Source: Opitutia bacterium Tous-C4FEB (GTDB lineage: Bacteria; Verrucomicrobiota; Verrucomicrobiia; Opitutales; Opitutaceae). Taken from it: a stretch of 46,510 nt of DNA. The notes below the pieces were generated by a model that was not told the origin of the DNA, searched no databases, and saw only the letters and a program-made list of their open reading frames with translations. Made by a program: the position numbers and the translations under genes. This document shows positions 18,419-27,110 of this stretch, piece after piece (within the stretch, counting starts at the first letter, position 1; the number at the start of each line of letters is the position of its first letter). The stretch spans positions 1 to 46,510 of the forward strand of contig NEVA01000025.1 in the NCBI GenBank assembly GCA_002304445.1. Direction: 5' to 3'.

Positions 18419-20416
18419 TCATGGAGCGGCGGGACGGAAGGCGACGACCAAGGCGGCGTAGCGCGGATCGGTGACGCGGCGGAGTTCGGCCCCGATGAAA
18501 TCGGCCCAGAGCTGCGCGCCGGCCGCGCTCCAATGCGTTCGATCAGTGGGCACGCTGCCCAGAACGTCGGTGGCAGCGTCGCCCATCTTTTCCAAAAGGG
18601 CGACACTGTAGGGATGAACGTCGATGAGGAGGGTGTCCTTCTCCACGGCGACCTCGCGCATGGCCTGCGCGTAGCCGTCGTTGGTGGGCACGATTTTTCC
18701 GTCCGGGCCGAAGTGGCGGCGCTCCATCGGCGTGACAAAAATGAGACGCACACCGGCGGAAGCAGCCTCGTCGGCGTAGCGCCGCAAGTTTTCCTTGTAG
18801 GTGGTCTGCGGGTTGGTGCGGCGGTATTCCTCGCGCTTAGAATCGTTGTGGCCGAACTGGAGAAAGACGTAGGCCGGGCGGTGGGCGAGTAACTGCGCCC
18901 AGAGGCCTTCCTCATAAAAACTCTTCGAGCTGCGGCCGCCGCGGGAAAGGTTGTGCACGACCACGCCGGGCTTGAATTCCTGCTGCAGGAGCTGGATCCA
19001 GCCGCGGCCGTGAGCGGATTCGGGGCGCGTGACGAGGGTGGAGTCGCCCGCGGCACCGATCACCAGCGCCGCCGGCGTCGCAGGTGGAATCGCGACGCGC
19101 GCGGCCGGCGCGCGCGTTTGGCAGCGGCGCAGGCGGGCGGCGAAATCCATCAAGAAATCCTCGCGCCAGCGGCTGACGGAGAGCGCGCCGATGCGCGGAC
19201 CCACGGCCCGCGCGGGCGAGGGATCGTCAGTCCACCAGTTGGCCCGCAGCGCCGAGGGGCGCGACGCAGCGTCGGGCGGCGGCTTCACCGAGGTGAGCGC
19301 GCCGGACTTGCCGTCGAGCGCGGGAATGTTGCCGAGGATCGTATAGTGATAGAGCTTGGCCTCCTTCGGGGAGAAACGGAAACGGATGGAGCCCCGCCCG
19401 TCCACGTGGCCCACCAACTTTTGGTTCTCGATCACCATTTCCGCCGCAGGCTCCGCGGGCGCGCCGTTGCCGAGAGGCTGCGCGAGTTCGAACACGCCGA
19501 ACTGCTCGATCGTGTCGGCGACGGTCGTGAGCCGGTCGAAGACTTTATGCGCGCGATCCCACGCGCGAACGAACTGCCCGCCCCAGCCAGGGAAGGTCGG
19601 ATCCTCGGGCTTGCCGTGAAGAAGCCAGCCGACGGAGGGCGAATCGCCCATTTTGAGCGTCGCTCGGGTGACGGACTCAAACCGGATATCCTTCGCGAAA
19701 AACTCCCCGAGCGCGCCGCGGCCGACGACGTGGGTGGTGACAAAGCTGTCGTTGCCGCGATCGCCGTCCTGATTGCCGCCGGTGAACCATCCCCAGTAGG
19801 TTTCGTTGGCCTCGATCATCCAGAGGTCGCGGTGGTGCGTGGCGACGTAGTGGTAGGCATCGACACTCCATTTCAGGTTCGGGCCGCCGATGAAATAGAC
19901 GCGCAGCTTCGGCAGGATGTCGGGCGCATCGTGCAACGCCTGCGCGAGATCCTCGATCCCGCCCCACACGAGCACGTGGAGCGGGCGCGGGTCATCGCGT
20001 CGCGCGCACTGGACGATCCACTCCGAGCCCTCGGTCGGGCGATGCACGCCAGCGTAGGGGGCAGTCTCCGTTTCGCCCTGCTTGGTGATCGCGCGCAGTG
20101 CGGCGGGTGTCGGGTAGCGGTCGGAATACGTTCTTAGGTTCGGATAATCGCGCTCGTAGCAGTCGATGATCGGAAGGATGTGCTCCTTGCGGCCCGCGCC
20201 GTAGGGCGAGGAGATCACGCCCTCGAGGTTGAAGCTGTCCGCATAAACCAAGAGATGAACCATCGACTGGAAGTCGTCGAAGTCGGTCCCGCCAATGTCG
20301 GTGGAAACGATGACCCGGGGGCGCGGTGAATCGGCGGCGGCCGCGGCAGCGGCAGCGGCAATCACTGCGCAGGCGACAATCGCCAGCGAGAGGAAGAGGC
20401 GGACAGGGGCACGCAT
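18419..20416 (-). CDS. Nucleoside-hydrolase-like domain fused to rhamnogalacturonan acetylesterase
   Basis: A 665-residue exported protein with a signal peptide (1-28). Residues about 33-430 form a nucleoside-hydrolase-like (Sde182/DUF1593-type) domain; D40, D45, D47 and D48 in 'STDIGGTDFDDF' resemble the Asp cluster that binds calcium in nucleoside hydrolases. Residues about 448-665 are an SGNH esterase of the rhamnogalacturonan acetylesterase type: catalytic Ser in 'AAGDSTLV' (S459), Gly block 'NLSRGGRSS', 'FGHND' (N524) and the C-terminal 'DRTHWS' Asp/His. The esterase half should remove acetyl groups from rhamnogalacturonan. The N-terminal half is a close relative of the separate protein encoded at 31307-32635. 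It follows the PL1 lyase by 29 bp. The fusion is unusual. Confidence 0.85.
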   Translation of the reverse strand: MRAPVRLFLSLAIVACAVIAAAAAAAAADSPRPRVIVSTDIGGTDFDDFQSMVHLLVYADSFNLEGVISSPYGAGRKEHILPIIDCYERDYPNLRTYSDRYPTPAALRAITKQGETETAPYAGVHRPTEGSEWIVQCARRDDPRPLHVLVWGGIEDLAQALHDAPDILPKLRVYFIGGPNLKWSVDAYHYVATHHRDLWMIEANETYWGWFTGGNQDGDRGNDSFVTTHVVGRGALGEFFAKDIRFESVTRATLKMGDSPSVGWLLHGKPEDPTFPGWGGQFVRAWDRAHKVFDRLTTVADTIEQFGVFELAQPLGNGAPAEPAAEMVIENQKLVGHVDGRGSIRFRFSPKEAKLYHYTILGNIPALDGKSGALTSVKPPPDAASRPSALRANWWTDDPSPARAVGPRIGALSVSRWREDFLMDFAARLRRCQTRAPAARVAIPPATPAALVIGAAGDSTLVTRPESAHGRGWIQLLQQEFKPGVVVHNLSRGGRSSKSFYEEGLWAQLLAHRPAYVFLQFGHNDSKREEYRRTNPQTTYKENLRRYADEAASAGVRLIFVTPMERRHFGPDGKIVPTNDGYAQAMREVAVEKDTLLIDVHPYSVALLEKMGDAATDVLGSVPTDRTHWSAAGAQLWADFIGAELRRVTDPRYAALVVAFRPAAP

Positions 20417-20445
20417 CGGGGGTGGAGGCAGAATCGTGGCGGTGA

Positions 20446-22011
20446 TCAGCGCGCGCCGGCGCCGGCGCGGATCTTTTCCTCGAGGCCGTCGGTGGGATCG
20501 GCGGTGTAGGTGTAGGGCGGGACGAAGGCCTTGCCGTTTCCATAGAAGCCGGCCTGACCGGTGACGCCTTCGTGTTCCTTGATCGCGATGGGGCCTTTTA
20601 CAGCGTCGGGGATGGCCACGTCCTCAATCGACTCGAGCACGCTGTTCGCGTTGCCGCGGGCATAGTTGAACACCGTGGAAGTCCCGGCGCCGAGCTTCTC
20701 GGACGTCCACCACCACGACGGGCCGACGAAGTCCTTGTAAATGTTACGCTCCGACCGGACGTTCGCGTCGTTGCCCGGGCGCACCGCATAGTAGGACCGC
20801 CACTGGGGATCGGTGCCGGCAAGGCAGAGATTGTTGAAGGTGTGCACCTGGCCGAAGCGGACGCGCGGCATGCGCTCGTTGACCATCTTGGCGTAGAAGT
20901 TGTGGTGGTGGGTGACCCGCAACAGCCCGCGGCTCGTCGTGTCGTTGTCGCTCGCGCCGATGTTCACGCCCATATGATTATGCCCGAAAGAAGTCTGGCG
21001 GAAAACATTCCAGGAGAGGGTGACAAAGTCCGAAGTCCCCGAGACCACGAGCAGGTCCGTGCTGCCGTCGATGAACGAATTGTGGTCCAGCCAAACGTTC
21101 TTCACATCGTAAAGGACGGTGTTGGGCTGGTTCGGTTTGTGCACCCCCACCAAACTGAGGTTCTTGATGATGACGTTCCGAGAACCGGTAAGGCGCAGCA
21201 CGCTGGCATCGCTGCGGATCTCCGCGCCCTGCAACCCGAGGATGGTCTTGTTCGAGCCCACCGTCAGCGTGCCGCGTAGTTTGCCGTCCACATGAATGAC
21301 CCTCGGTTCTTCGCCCGCGGCCTGCGTCTGAAGTTCGCTCATGCTTCGCACGACGACGGGGCGGGCGTTGCCGCCGCCGATCACGCCGTCGCCTTGGGTC
21401 ACCCAGCCTACGGGCGGCGCGTTCAGGTAACTGAAATCCACCGGCGCAGCAGGCCCGGCGGCGGCTTCCGGTTCGCCGCAATTGCCCGGGGACGGGTTTT
21501 CGCCGGTCACTTTCAGGTAGTCGATGTTGGCTAGGCCGCGGTCAGTGATGGCTTGCAAGGCGATGGTGTTTTCACCGGCGACCAAAGTGACATCGACGGT
21601 GGCGGTCTGCCACTGCGCGAAGGTGCCGGTCGGAAACTGGGCCACGTTGAACTTTCCGTTCGCGCCGCCATTGACCTCGATCACGCCCGGGCGGGCTTCC
21701 TTGGCGCCATTGGCAAAGCGGAGTTCCAGCGTATGCGGACCGCCGGCCGGGGACTTGACGCTCCAGGTGATGCGGGCGGCTTTGTCGTTCGGCGAGTTGA
21801 TGTAACCCGCGCCGGTAAAACCAGAGCCTTTGGCCTCGAACATCACCGGATCGCAGATGCCCGGCTCCAACTCCTGCAGGGCGATGCTCGTGACCGCCTT
21901 CGAGGCGGGAGAACCGGCACCATCGGCGGCGGCATGGGATGAATGGAAGCCGAAGGCGGCAATAGCGAGGGCGGACAGGATCAGACTCGGGCGGACAAGG
22001 AAGGAATTCAT
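20446..22011 (-). CDS. Secreted pectate lyase (PL1) with N-terminal CBM35-like domain
   Basis: A 521-residue exported protein. The signal peptide covers about 1-28. A carbohydrate-binding module of the CBM35/CBM6 type spans about 40-170 ('FEAKGSGFTGAGYINSPND', 'GENTIALQAITDRGLANIDYLKV'). A right-handed beta-helix pectate lyase spans about 195-521. The lyase shows 'VWLDHNSFIDGSTDLLVVSG', 'VTHHHNFYAKMVNERMPRVRFG' with the catalytic-Arg R-x-P-R element, and 'VHTFNN', all typical of family PL1. It cleaves alpha-1,4-galacturonan by calcium-dependent beta-elimination. The 189-bp gap before it holds a small open frame whose TGA overlaps this ATG by 4 bp. Confidence 0.9.
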   Translation of the reverse strand: MNSFLVRPSLILSALAIAAFGFHSSHAAADGAGSPASKAVTSIALQELEPGICDPVMFEAKGSGFTGAGYINSPNDKAARITWSVKSPAGGPHTLELRFANGAKEARPGVIEVNGGANGKFNVAQFPTGTFAQWQTATVDVTLVAGENTIALQAITDRGLANIDYLKVTGENPSPGNCGEPEAAAGPAAPVDFSYLNAPPVGWVTQGDGVIGGGNARPVVVRSMSELQTQAAGEEPRVIHVDGKLRGTLTVGSNKTILGLQGAEIRSDASVLRLTGSRNVIIKNLSLVGVHKPNQPNTVLYDVKNVWLDHNSFIDGSTDLLVVSGTSDFVTLSWNVFRQTSFGHNHMGVNIGASDNDTTSRGLLRVTHHHNFYAKMVNERMPRVRFGQVHTFNNLCLAGTDPQWRSYYAVRPGNDANVRSERNIYKDFVGPSWWWTSEKLGAGTSTVFNYARGNANSVLESIEDVAIPDAVKGPIAIKEHEGVTGQAGFYGNGKAFVPPYTYTADPTDGLEEKIRAGAGAR

Positions 22012-22175
22012 GGCAGGAGAAAAATGGGCGCACGGAGGTGCACCGCGCCGGAAGGTGACGATGGGTTTGTTGGAGTTGGTTTAATAGAACCCGATGCCCG
22101 GCGAGACGGCGACGCGACGAAGGCGGATGTCGCGAGGACGCCGGCGAAGAGAGGGAAATTGGTTCTTGATCTCAT
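22008..22175 (-). CDS. Possible small ORF (55 codons) coupled to the PL1 gene
   Basis: An ATG 25 bp after the stop of the alpha/beta hydrolase opens a 55-codon frame whose TGA overlaps the PL1 start as ATGA. The first 22 residues ('MRSRTNFPLFAGVLATSAF...') look like a signal peptide; the rest is Pro/Ser-rich with no domain. It could be a true exported small protein, a coupling leader, or the leftover 5' end of a deleted secreted enzyme. No homology is claimed. Confidence 0.3.
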   Translation of the reverse strand: MRSRTNFPLFAGVLATSAFVASPSRRASGSIKPTPTNPSSPSGAVHLRAPIFLLP

Positions 22176-22200
22176 GGTGCGAACGGCGAAGGCGGCGCGA

Positions 22201-23049
22201 TCACGGCGGGGGCGGCAGCATCTCGCGCAACCAAGCGACGAGCCGGTCGAGGTAGTCGGGCTGAAATTTATCCCAATCTGCCAAGCGGTGCGGCGCACCG
22301 GGAAGGCGGAGCAGATCACACCGCACGTCGAGGGAGCGAAGTTTCACCTGAAAGGCGACCGATTGCTCGAAGGGCACGGATTGATCGGCGTCGCCGTGGA
22401 CGAGCAGGAACGGCGGCAGCCCGGGCCGCAGATGATTGACGGGGGAAATGGCCCGCAACAGGCCGAGCGACTCCGGCGTGAGTTCAGCCGGTCGATTGAG
22501 CAGGCCTTGTTGCGCGCGGCCGAGGACGTTGCCCCGCTTCGGTAGTTCATGCTCAAAGTCGGTGAGCGGGGCGAGGCCGACGACGGCTTGCACGCGCGCG
22601 CTGTCGTCCACGACGGTGCCGGCGAAAGTCGCGAGGTGGCCGCCGGCGGAATAGCCGACGAGCGCGATGCGCGCCGGGTCGCCTTTAAATCTGACGGCGT
22701 GCGCCTTGAGCCAGCGGATGGCAGCGAGCACATCGTCGCGGCAGGCGGGCCAGCGATGGTGCGGAGCGAGACGGTAGTTGATCGAGACACACGTAAACCC
22801 GGCCGCGGCCAGCGGAGCGGGCAGCGGTGCGATGTCGCCCCCTTTGTCCCCGCCGGTCCAGCCGCCACCGTGGATCAAAATCAAAACGGGAAACGGCCCG
22901 GCGCCGTCCGGCACGACCGCGTCGAGTCGCAACATCACGCCGTCGGCTTCGCCGTAAACGACATCGCGCACCGTCGCGGACGCCGTCGCCGTGGCGAGGA
23001 CCGCAGCCGAAGCCGCGAGGACAAGCAGCAAGCGACAGAAGAGGAGCAT
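22201..23049 (-). CDS. Exported alpha/beta-hydrolase (esterase)
   Basis: A 282-residue serine hydrolase with a signal peptide (about 1-25). It shows the oxyanion motif 'LIHGGGW' (near 58), the nucleophile elbow 'GYSAGGH' (near 140), 'VHGDADQSVP' carrying the acid residue, and a C-terminal His in 'GAPHRL'. This pattern is that of the BD-FAE/acetylxylan-esterase-like branch. In a pectinolytic operon it most likely removes acetyl, methyl or feruloyl esters from the polysaccharide or its fragments. The exact ester is not visible. It sits 21 bp after an Sde182-like gene and is co-directional with both lyases. Confidence 0.87.
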   Translation of the reverse strand: MLLFCRLLLVLAASAAVLATATASATVRDVVYGEADGVMLRLDAVVPDGAGPFPVLILIHGGGWTGGDKGGDIAPLPAPLAAAGFTCVSINYRLAPHHRWPACRDDVLAAIRWLKAHAVRFKGDPARIALVGYSAGGHLATFAGTVVDDSARVQAVVGLAPLTDFEHELPKRGNVLGRAQQGLLNRPAELTPESLGLLRAISPVNHLRPGLPPFLLVHGDADQSVPFEQSVAFQVKLRSLDVRCDLLRLPGAPHRLADWDKFQPDYLDRLVAWLREMLPPPP

Positions 23050-23070
23050 CGAGGGCCGAGGGAAAGCGGC

Positions 23071-24495
23071 TCAGGGCACGACGGTCACGATCACGCGCCG
23101 GTAGCGCGTGAGACGCGGCGTGCCGTGGTCGGTGACGGCGAGGATCACGTGGATCGTGCCGGTGCCCGGCGGCATCAAGCGGCCCGACGGCACCGTGAAC
23201 GCGGCCTTCGGCTGATCGAAATCCTTAATCTCGATCGGCTGGCCGGTGCGCCCGCTCGACGTCGTGAACGTGCCCGCCTCGCCGTAGTAGAACCATTCGT
23301 AGGAAATCGCGTCGCCGTCGGGGTCCGTCGAGCCCTCGGCGCTGAGCTGGATCCGGTCGCCCTTCTTCGCGGTCAGCGCGGCCGCATGGCCGAGCTTCAC
23401 GACCGGCGGATGGTTGGCGTCTTTGTAGGCCTTGGTCGTCCAATCGATGCGCGCGGCGAAATCGTTCTGGAATGCGGCGCGCCAGCGCCAGATTGTCGCG
23501 TGGTTCGTGGTGTGCCAGTTGCCGTCGACGCCCTTCACCTCGTCGGCGACGTTGGTCCAGAGCGGACGCGTCTCAGGCTCAAGGTGCCACTTTTCGAAAC
23601 GCGGGGTGTAGAGTTCGTAACGGCCGCCCCACCCGCCCCAGTTGGGTTGCTCCGGCGTGTTCAGACCGTTCTGCACGAGGCCGAGGAAGCTCGGCGTGTC
23701 GCCTTCCATCATAAACTCGGTGTGCGGGTGTTGCGCGCCGAGCGGGCCCTTGTTGCGGCGGATGTGGAGATCGAGCCAGCCGTTGTCGACGATGCTGAAG
23801 TCGGCGCCGGTGAAGCGCGCGTGAAACTTGTCGCCACCGATTCCGCTCCACGTGGCGAAGTGGTAAGCGCCGCCCGGGTGATAACCGGGGCTCGCGATGT
23901 AGAACAGACCGGGGAAGTTCTTCCGGACCCACGGGCCGGAGTTGTCCTGATCGGAGATAGTGTAGACGCGGAGCTTCGCGACGAATTTCGCGAGCGCCTC
24001 GGGCGAACGGGTGGCGCGGACTTTCCAGAGCGCCTGCGCGAGAACGTTTGGACCGCCCCACACGGGCACCCAGAGCGGGCGCGGGTCGTCGCGGTCGGCG
24101 GCGGCGATGAGCATTTCCGAGCCGGGCGAGTCGTGGCCTTTGCCCACGGCGTTCATGCCGTAGGCGGGCAGGCCTTCGCGGATGAGGGCGAGCAGTTGCC
24201 CGGCGACGGGATAACCGGGTTCGTGGAGGTTGAGGTTGGCCTGGACCTTGCCGTAGGCCTCGACGATTTCGCGGATGCGCCACGCGGCGGTCTTGTTGGG
24301 CTGGTGGATGGAGGTCGTGGCGACGAGACCCTCGATGTCGAACTGGTTGGCGTAGGTGAGAAGTCGCACCATCGACTGGGCGTCATCGGGCTCGTTCTCG
24401 ATGTCGGTGAGAATGAGGATACGGGTCTTCTCAGCGGCCGCGGCGAGAGGCAGGCAGCAGACGGCGAGCAAAAGCAGGAAGCGGGATAATTTCAT
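23071..24495 (-). CDS. Sde182-like protein (DUF1593, nucleoside-hydrolase fold) with C-terminal beta domain
   Basis: A 474-residue exported protein with a signal peptide (about 1-21). The nucleoside-hydrolase-like domain runs to about 310, with the acidic motif '[18 protein letters not shown]' in place of the DxDPGxDD motif of true nucleoside hydrolases. A smaller C-terminal Ig-like domain follows ('[23 protein letters not shown]', ending in a beta-strand run). This is the Sde182 architecture, named after a Saccharophagus degradans protein described as cellulose-binding; enzymatic activity is not established as far as I know. It is a close paralogue of the protein at 25667-27085, and the two flank a PL10 lyase. 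It may be a glycan-binding protein or an uncharacterised furanosidase. Confidence 0.85.
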   Translation of the reverse strand: MKLSRFLLLLAVCCLPLAAAAEKTRILILTDIENEPDDAQSMVRLLTYANQFDIEGLVATTSIHQPNKTAAWRIREIVEAYGKVQANLNLHEPGYPVAGQLLALIREGLPAYGMNAVGKGHDSPGSEMLIAAADRDDPRPLWVPVWGGPNVLAQALWKVRATRSPEALAKFVAKLRVYTISDQDNSGPWVRKNFPGLFYIASPGYHPGGAYHFATWSGIGGDKFHARFTGADFSIVDNGWLDLHIRRNKGPLGAQHPHTEFMMEGDTPSFLGLVQNGLNTPEQPNWGGWGGRYELYTPRFEKWHLEPETRPLWTNVADEVKGVDGNWHTTNHATIWRWRAAFQNDFAARIDWTTKAYKDANHPPVVKLGHAAALTAKKGDRIQLSAEGSTDPDGDAISYEWFYYGEAGTFTTSSGRTGQPIEIKDFDQPKAAFTVPSGRLMPPGTGTIHVILAVTDHGTPRLTRYRRVIVTVVP

Positions 24496-24523
24496 GGGGT
24501 GATGGTCAACAGGGGGAAAGTCG

Positions 24524-25639
24524 TCAGCGCGCTGACGCCAGTCGCTCGCGCCACGCAGGATGGTCGCGCTTGATCAAATCGGCCGGCCCGGTCGTGTGGT
24601 AGCCGTAGCCGCTGCGGCGCTCGTAACTCACCTTGGCGTAGTCGTAGTTGGGTTTCGAATCGCGATCCATGTAGAGCGGCCGGTTGGTGCCGAGTTCGTA
24701 GAAACGCGCCCAGATCGGCGGGGCCGAGGGATCAGGCACGAGGACGCGCTCGTCACGACCGTCGTCACGGCGCACCCGGCTTTGGGCCTGCCCGGAAATC
24801 GGCACCGCGCGGAACCACGTCACGGCGCCTTCGATCGCGGCGATGATCGCGGGGGAAGGTTTTTCGACGCTCATCAGAAAACGCACGATGCCCACGCTCT
24901 CCGAGCCCGAAAGCGACGGAGGCTCGTAGGCGCGGGCCCACGCGGGCGCGAGGGTCGTCTCATCGTGTTGCGCGCACCACACCGTCAGCTTCCCGTCCTG
25001 CACGATTTGCGTTTTCACAATGCAGTCGATCCCGCGGGCGACGGCGTCGGCCGCGCGGGCGCGGTGGGCGGCGTCGATGAAAGCGAACGGCGCGCGGCCC
25101 TGCGCGACCTCGCGCAGGACTTCGAGCGTGTTGACCATGGCGCCGTCGTTGTAAGTGATGCGCGAATAGTAGCCTTTGCGCAGGGGATAGAACTGCGGGA
25201 ATCCGCCGTTGGGATACTGGGCGGCGAGAAGATAATCCAAGCCGCGCAACACGGCCGCGTGGTATTTCGTCTCTCCGGTGGCGTTGCCCACGAGAGCGAG
25301 GAACTGCATCGGGGCGGTCGTGGCGCCGTTGTCGATCGTGTTGGCTTTGCCCCCGAGCTGGACTTCCGCGAGCGCTGCGTCGCTCGCTGGCGCGAGCAGG
25401 TCGGTGTTTTTCGGCCAGGCGCCTTCGCGCGATTGGTAACGAAGCACGTTGTCGGCGGCGGCGCAGGCTTCGGCCGACGCATACCACGCAGGTTGAGCCC
25501 TGAGCAGCCGGCTCGACCATCGGACCGGTTCGGCCGCGCTGGCCGCGGGCACAGCGGGAGCCGGGCCCGGCTGGCCGAACCCCACGAGGGCGGCGCAGAA
25601 CACGACCAAGAACGGGATCGGATTTCGACGGAGCGGCAT
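24524..25639 (-). CDS. Secreted pectate lyase, family PL10
   Basis: A 371-residue exported protein whose hydrophobic N-terminus covers about residues 8-35. The alpha/alpha-toroid of PL10 is seen in '[29 protein letters not shown]', the calcium/active-site region '[16 protein letters not shown]', '[18 protein letters not shown]', '[23 protein letters not shown]' and the C-terminal Arg-containing '[13 protein letters not shown]'. It should cut polygalacturonate by calcium-dependent beta-elimination in the periplasm or outside the cell. It lies between two Sde182-like paralogues (gaps 27 and 28 bp) and is a paralogue of the C-terminal half of the protein at 28524-31268, without added binding modules. 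Confidence 0.9.
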   Translation of the reverse strand: MPLRRNPIPFLVVFCAALVGFGQPGPAPAVPAASAAEPVRWSSRLLRAQPAWYASAEACAAADNVLRYQSREGAWPKNTDLLAPASDAALAEVQLGGKANTIDNGATTAPMQFLALVGNATGETKYHAAVLRGLDYLLAAQYPNGGFPQFYPLRKGYYSRITYNDGAMVNTLEVLREVAQGRAPFAFIDAAHRARAADAVARGIDCIVKTQIVQDGKLTVWCAQHDETTLAPAWARAYEPPSLSGSESVGIVRFLMSVEKPSPAIIAAIEGAVTWFRAVPISGQAQSRVRRDDGRDERVLVPDPSAPPIWARFYELGTNRPLYMDRDSKPNYDYAKVSYERRSGYGYHTTGPADLIKRDHPAWRERLASAR

Positions 25640-25666
25640 GGGAGGGGAAATTGGCCGGCCGTCAGG

Positions 25667-27085
25667 TTACGGGGTTACCGTTACGATCACGCGCTGGTAA
25701 CGGGTGAGGGCGGGCGTACCGGAGTCGGTGACCGCGACGATCAGGTGCAACGTGCCGGTGCGGAGCACGCGGCGGTTCGGCACGTTAAACCAAGCCTCGG
25801 ATTTGTCGGCGTTTTCGATTTTGAAATTCACCGGCGTGCGCGCGCCCGCTGCGGTGAAGGTGCCGGCCTCGTTGTAGCAGAACCACCGGTAGGTGAGCGC
25901 ATGGCCGTCAGGATCGCTGGTGCCGGCCGCGCTGAGGTCGACCCGCTCACCGAGCTTGGCCAAAAGGGTGGCGGCATTACCGAGCCGGACGACAGGCGGA
26001 TGATTCGCCTCGGCATAGGGCTTGATCGTCCAGTCCATGCGGGCGGCGAAGTCGTTCTGATAGGCCGTGCGCCAGCGCCAGATCGTGGCGTGGTTGGTCG
26101 TATGCCACTTGCCGTCGTTGCCCATGACCTCGTCCTGCGCATCCGTCCAGAACGGCCGGGTCTCGGGCTCTAGCAGGCGGCGGTGCGGCGGCGGCGTGTA
26201 GAACTCGTAGCGACCGCCCCAACCGCCCCAATCCGGGCGCTCGGGTGCGTTGAGGCCGTTTGGGATCAGGGAGAGGAAGGTCGGGGTGTCGCCTTCCATG
26301 AGGTATTTGGTGTGCGGATGCTGCGCCCCAAGCGGACCCTTGCGGCGGATGTTTTCATCGAGCCAAGGATTATCAACCAAGCTGAAGTCAGCGCCGCCGA
26401 AGCGCCCCCAAAAATTGTCGCCGCTGATGCCGCTCCAAGTCGCGTGGTGATAGGCTCCGCCGTCGGCCATGCCCGGGCTGCAGATGTAGAAGAGCGCGGG
26501 AAACGTCTTCCGGATCCACGGGCCGCTGTTGTCCTGATCGGAGACCGCATAGACGCGGAGCTTGGCGACGAACTTGGCCAGCTCGGCCGGCGAGCGCGTG
26601 GCCTGCACTTTATAGAGGGCTTGAGCGAGGACGTTGGGACCGCCCCACACCGGAACCCACAGCGGCCGCGGATCGTCGCGATCGACCGACCGGATAAGCC
26701 GCTCCGAGGCGGAGGAATCATGGCCGGCGCCGACGGCGTCCATGCCGTATAGGGCCGGCCCCTCGTCGATGAGGGAGCGAAGGTAATCGACGGTCGGGTA
26801 ACCGGGCTCGTGGAGGTTAAGGTTGGCCTGGACCTTGCCGTAGGCCTCGACGATCTCGCGGATGCGCCATGCGGCGGTTTTGTTGCGTTGATGGACGGAG
26901 GTAGTGGCGACGAGGGCCTCGACGTCGAACTGGTTGGAGTAGGTCAAAAACCGCACCATCGACTGGGCGTCGTCGGGCTCGTTCTCGATGTCGGTGAGGA
27001 CAAAGACACGCGGTTTCTCGGCGGCGACAACGGCGGCGAAAAAGACGAGCGCGAGCCACAAGAGAGAGAGTCGGGAAAGCGTCAT
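25667..27085 (-). CDS. Sde182-like protein (DUF1593), paralogue of 23071-24495
   Basis: A 472-residue exported protein with a signal peptide (about 1-22), '[18 protein letters not shown]', then '[20 protein letters not shown]' and '[18 protein letters not shown]', and a C-terminal Ig-like domain ('[17 protein letters not shown]', ending in a beta-strand run). It is alignable end to end with the copy at 23071-24495. With the intervening PL10 gene this suggests local duplication. It starts 25 bp after the GH140 stop. The role is not established; the position next to an apiosidase-family gene is the main clue. Confidence 0.85.
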   Translation of the reverse strand: MTLSRLSLLWLALVFFAAVVAAEKPRVFVLTDIENEPDDAQSMVRFLTYSNQFDVEALVATTSVHQRNKTAAWRIREIVEAYGKVQANLNLHEPGYPTVDYLRSLIDEGPALYGMDAVGAGHDSSASERLIRSVDRDDPRPLWVPVWGGPNVLAQALYKVQATRSPAELAKFVAKLRVYAVSDQDNSGPWIRKTFPALFYICSPGMADGGAYHHATWSGISGDNFWGRFGGADFSLVDNPWLDENIRRKGPLGAQHPHTKYLMEGDTPTFLSLIPNGLNAPERPDWGGWGGRYEFYTPPPHRRLLEPETRPFWTDAQDEVMGNDGKWHTTNHATIWRWRTAYQNDFAARMDWTIKPYAEANHPPVVRLGNAATLLAKLGERVDLSAAGTSDPDGHALTYRWFCYNEAGTFTAAGARTPVNFKIENADKSEAWFNVPNRRVLRTGTLHLIVAVTDSGTPALTRYQRVIVTVTP

Positions 27086-27110
27086 GGTGGGTAAGGTTGT
27101 CCTGACGGGA

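Noticed and set aside
18310-18421. A frame ending 'LEAYLNDLARAGGNS' just after the acetylesterase stop, suggesting a frameshifted C-terminus
   Set aside because: The esterase already has its complete catalytic set and a normal end; the extra residues match no part of the family that I know.
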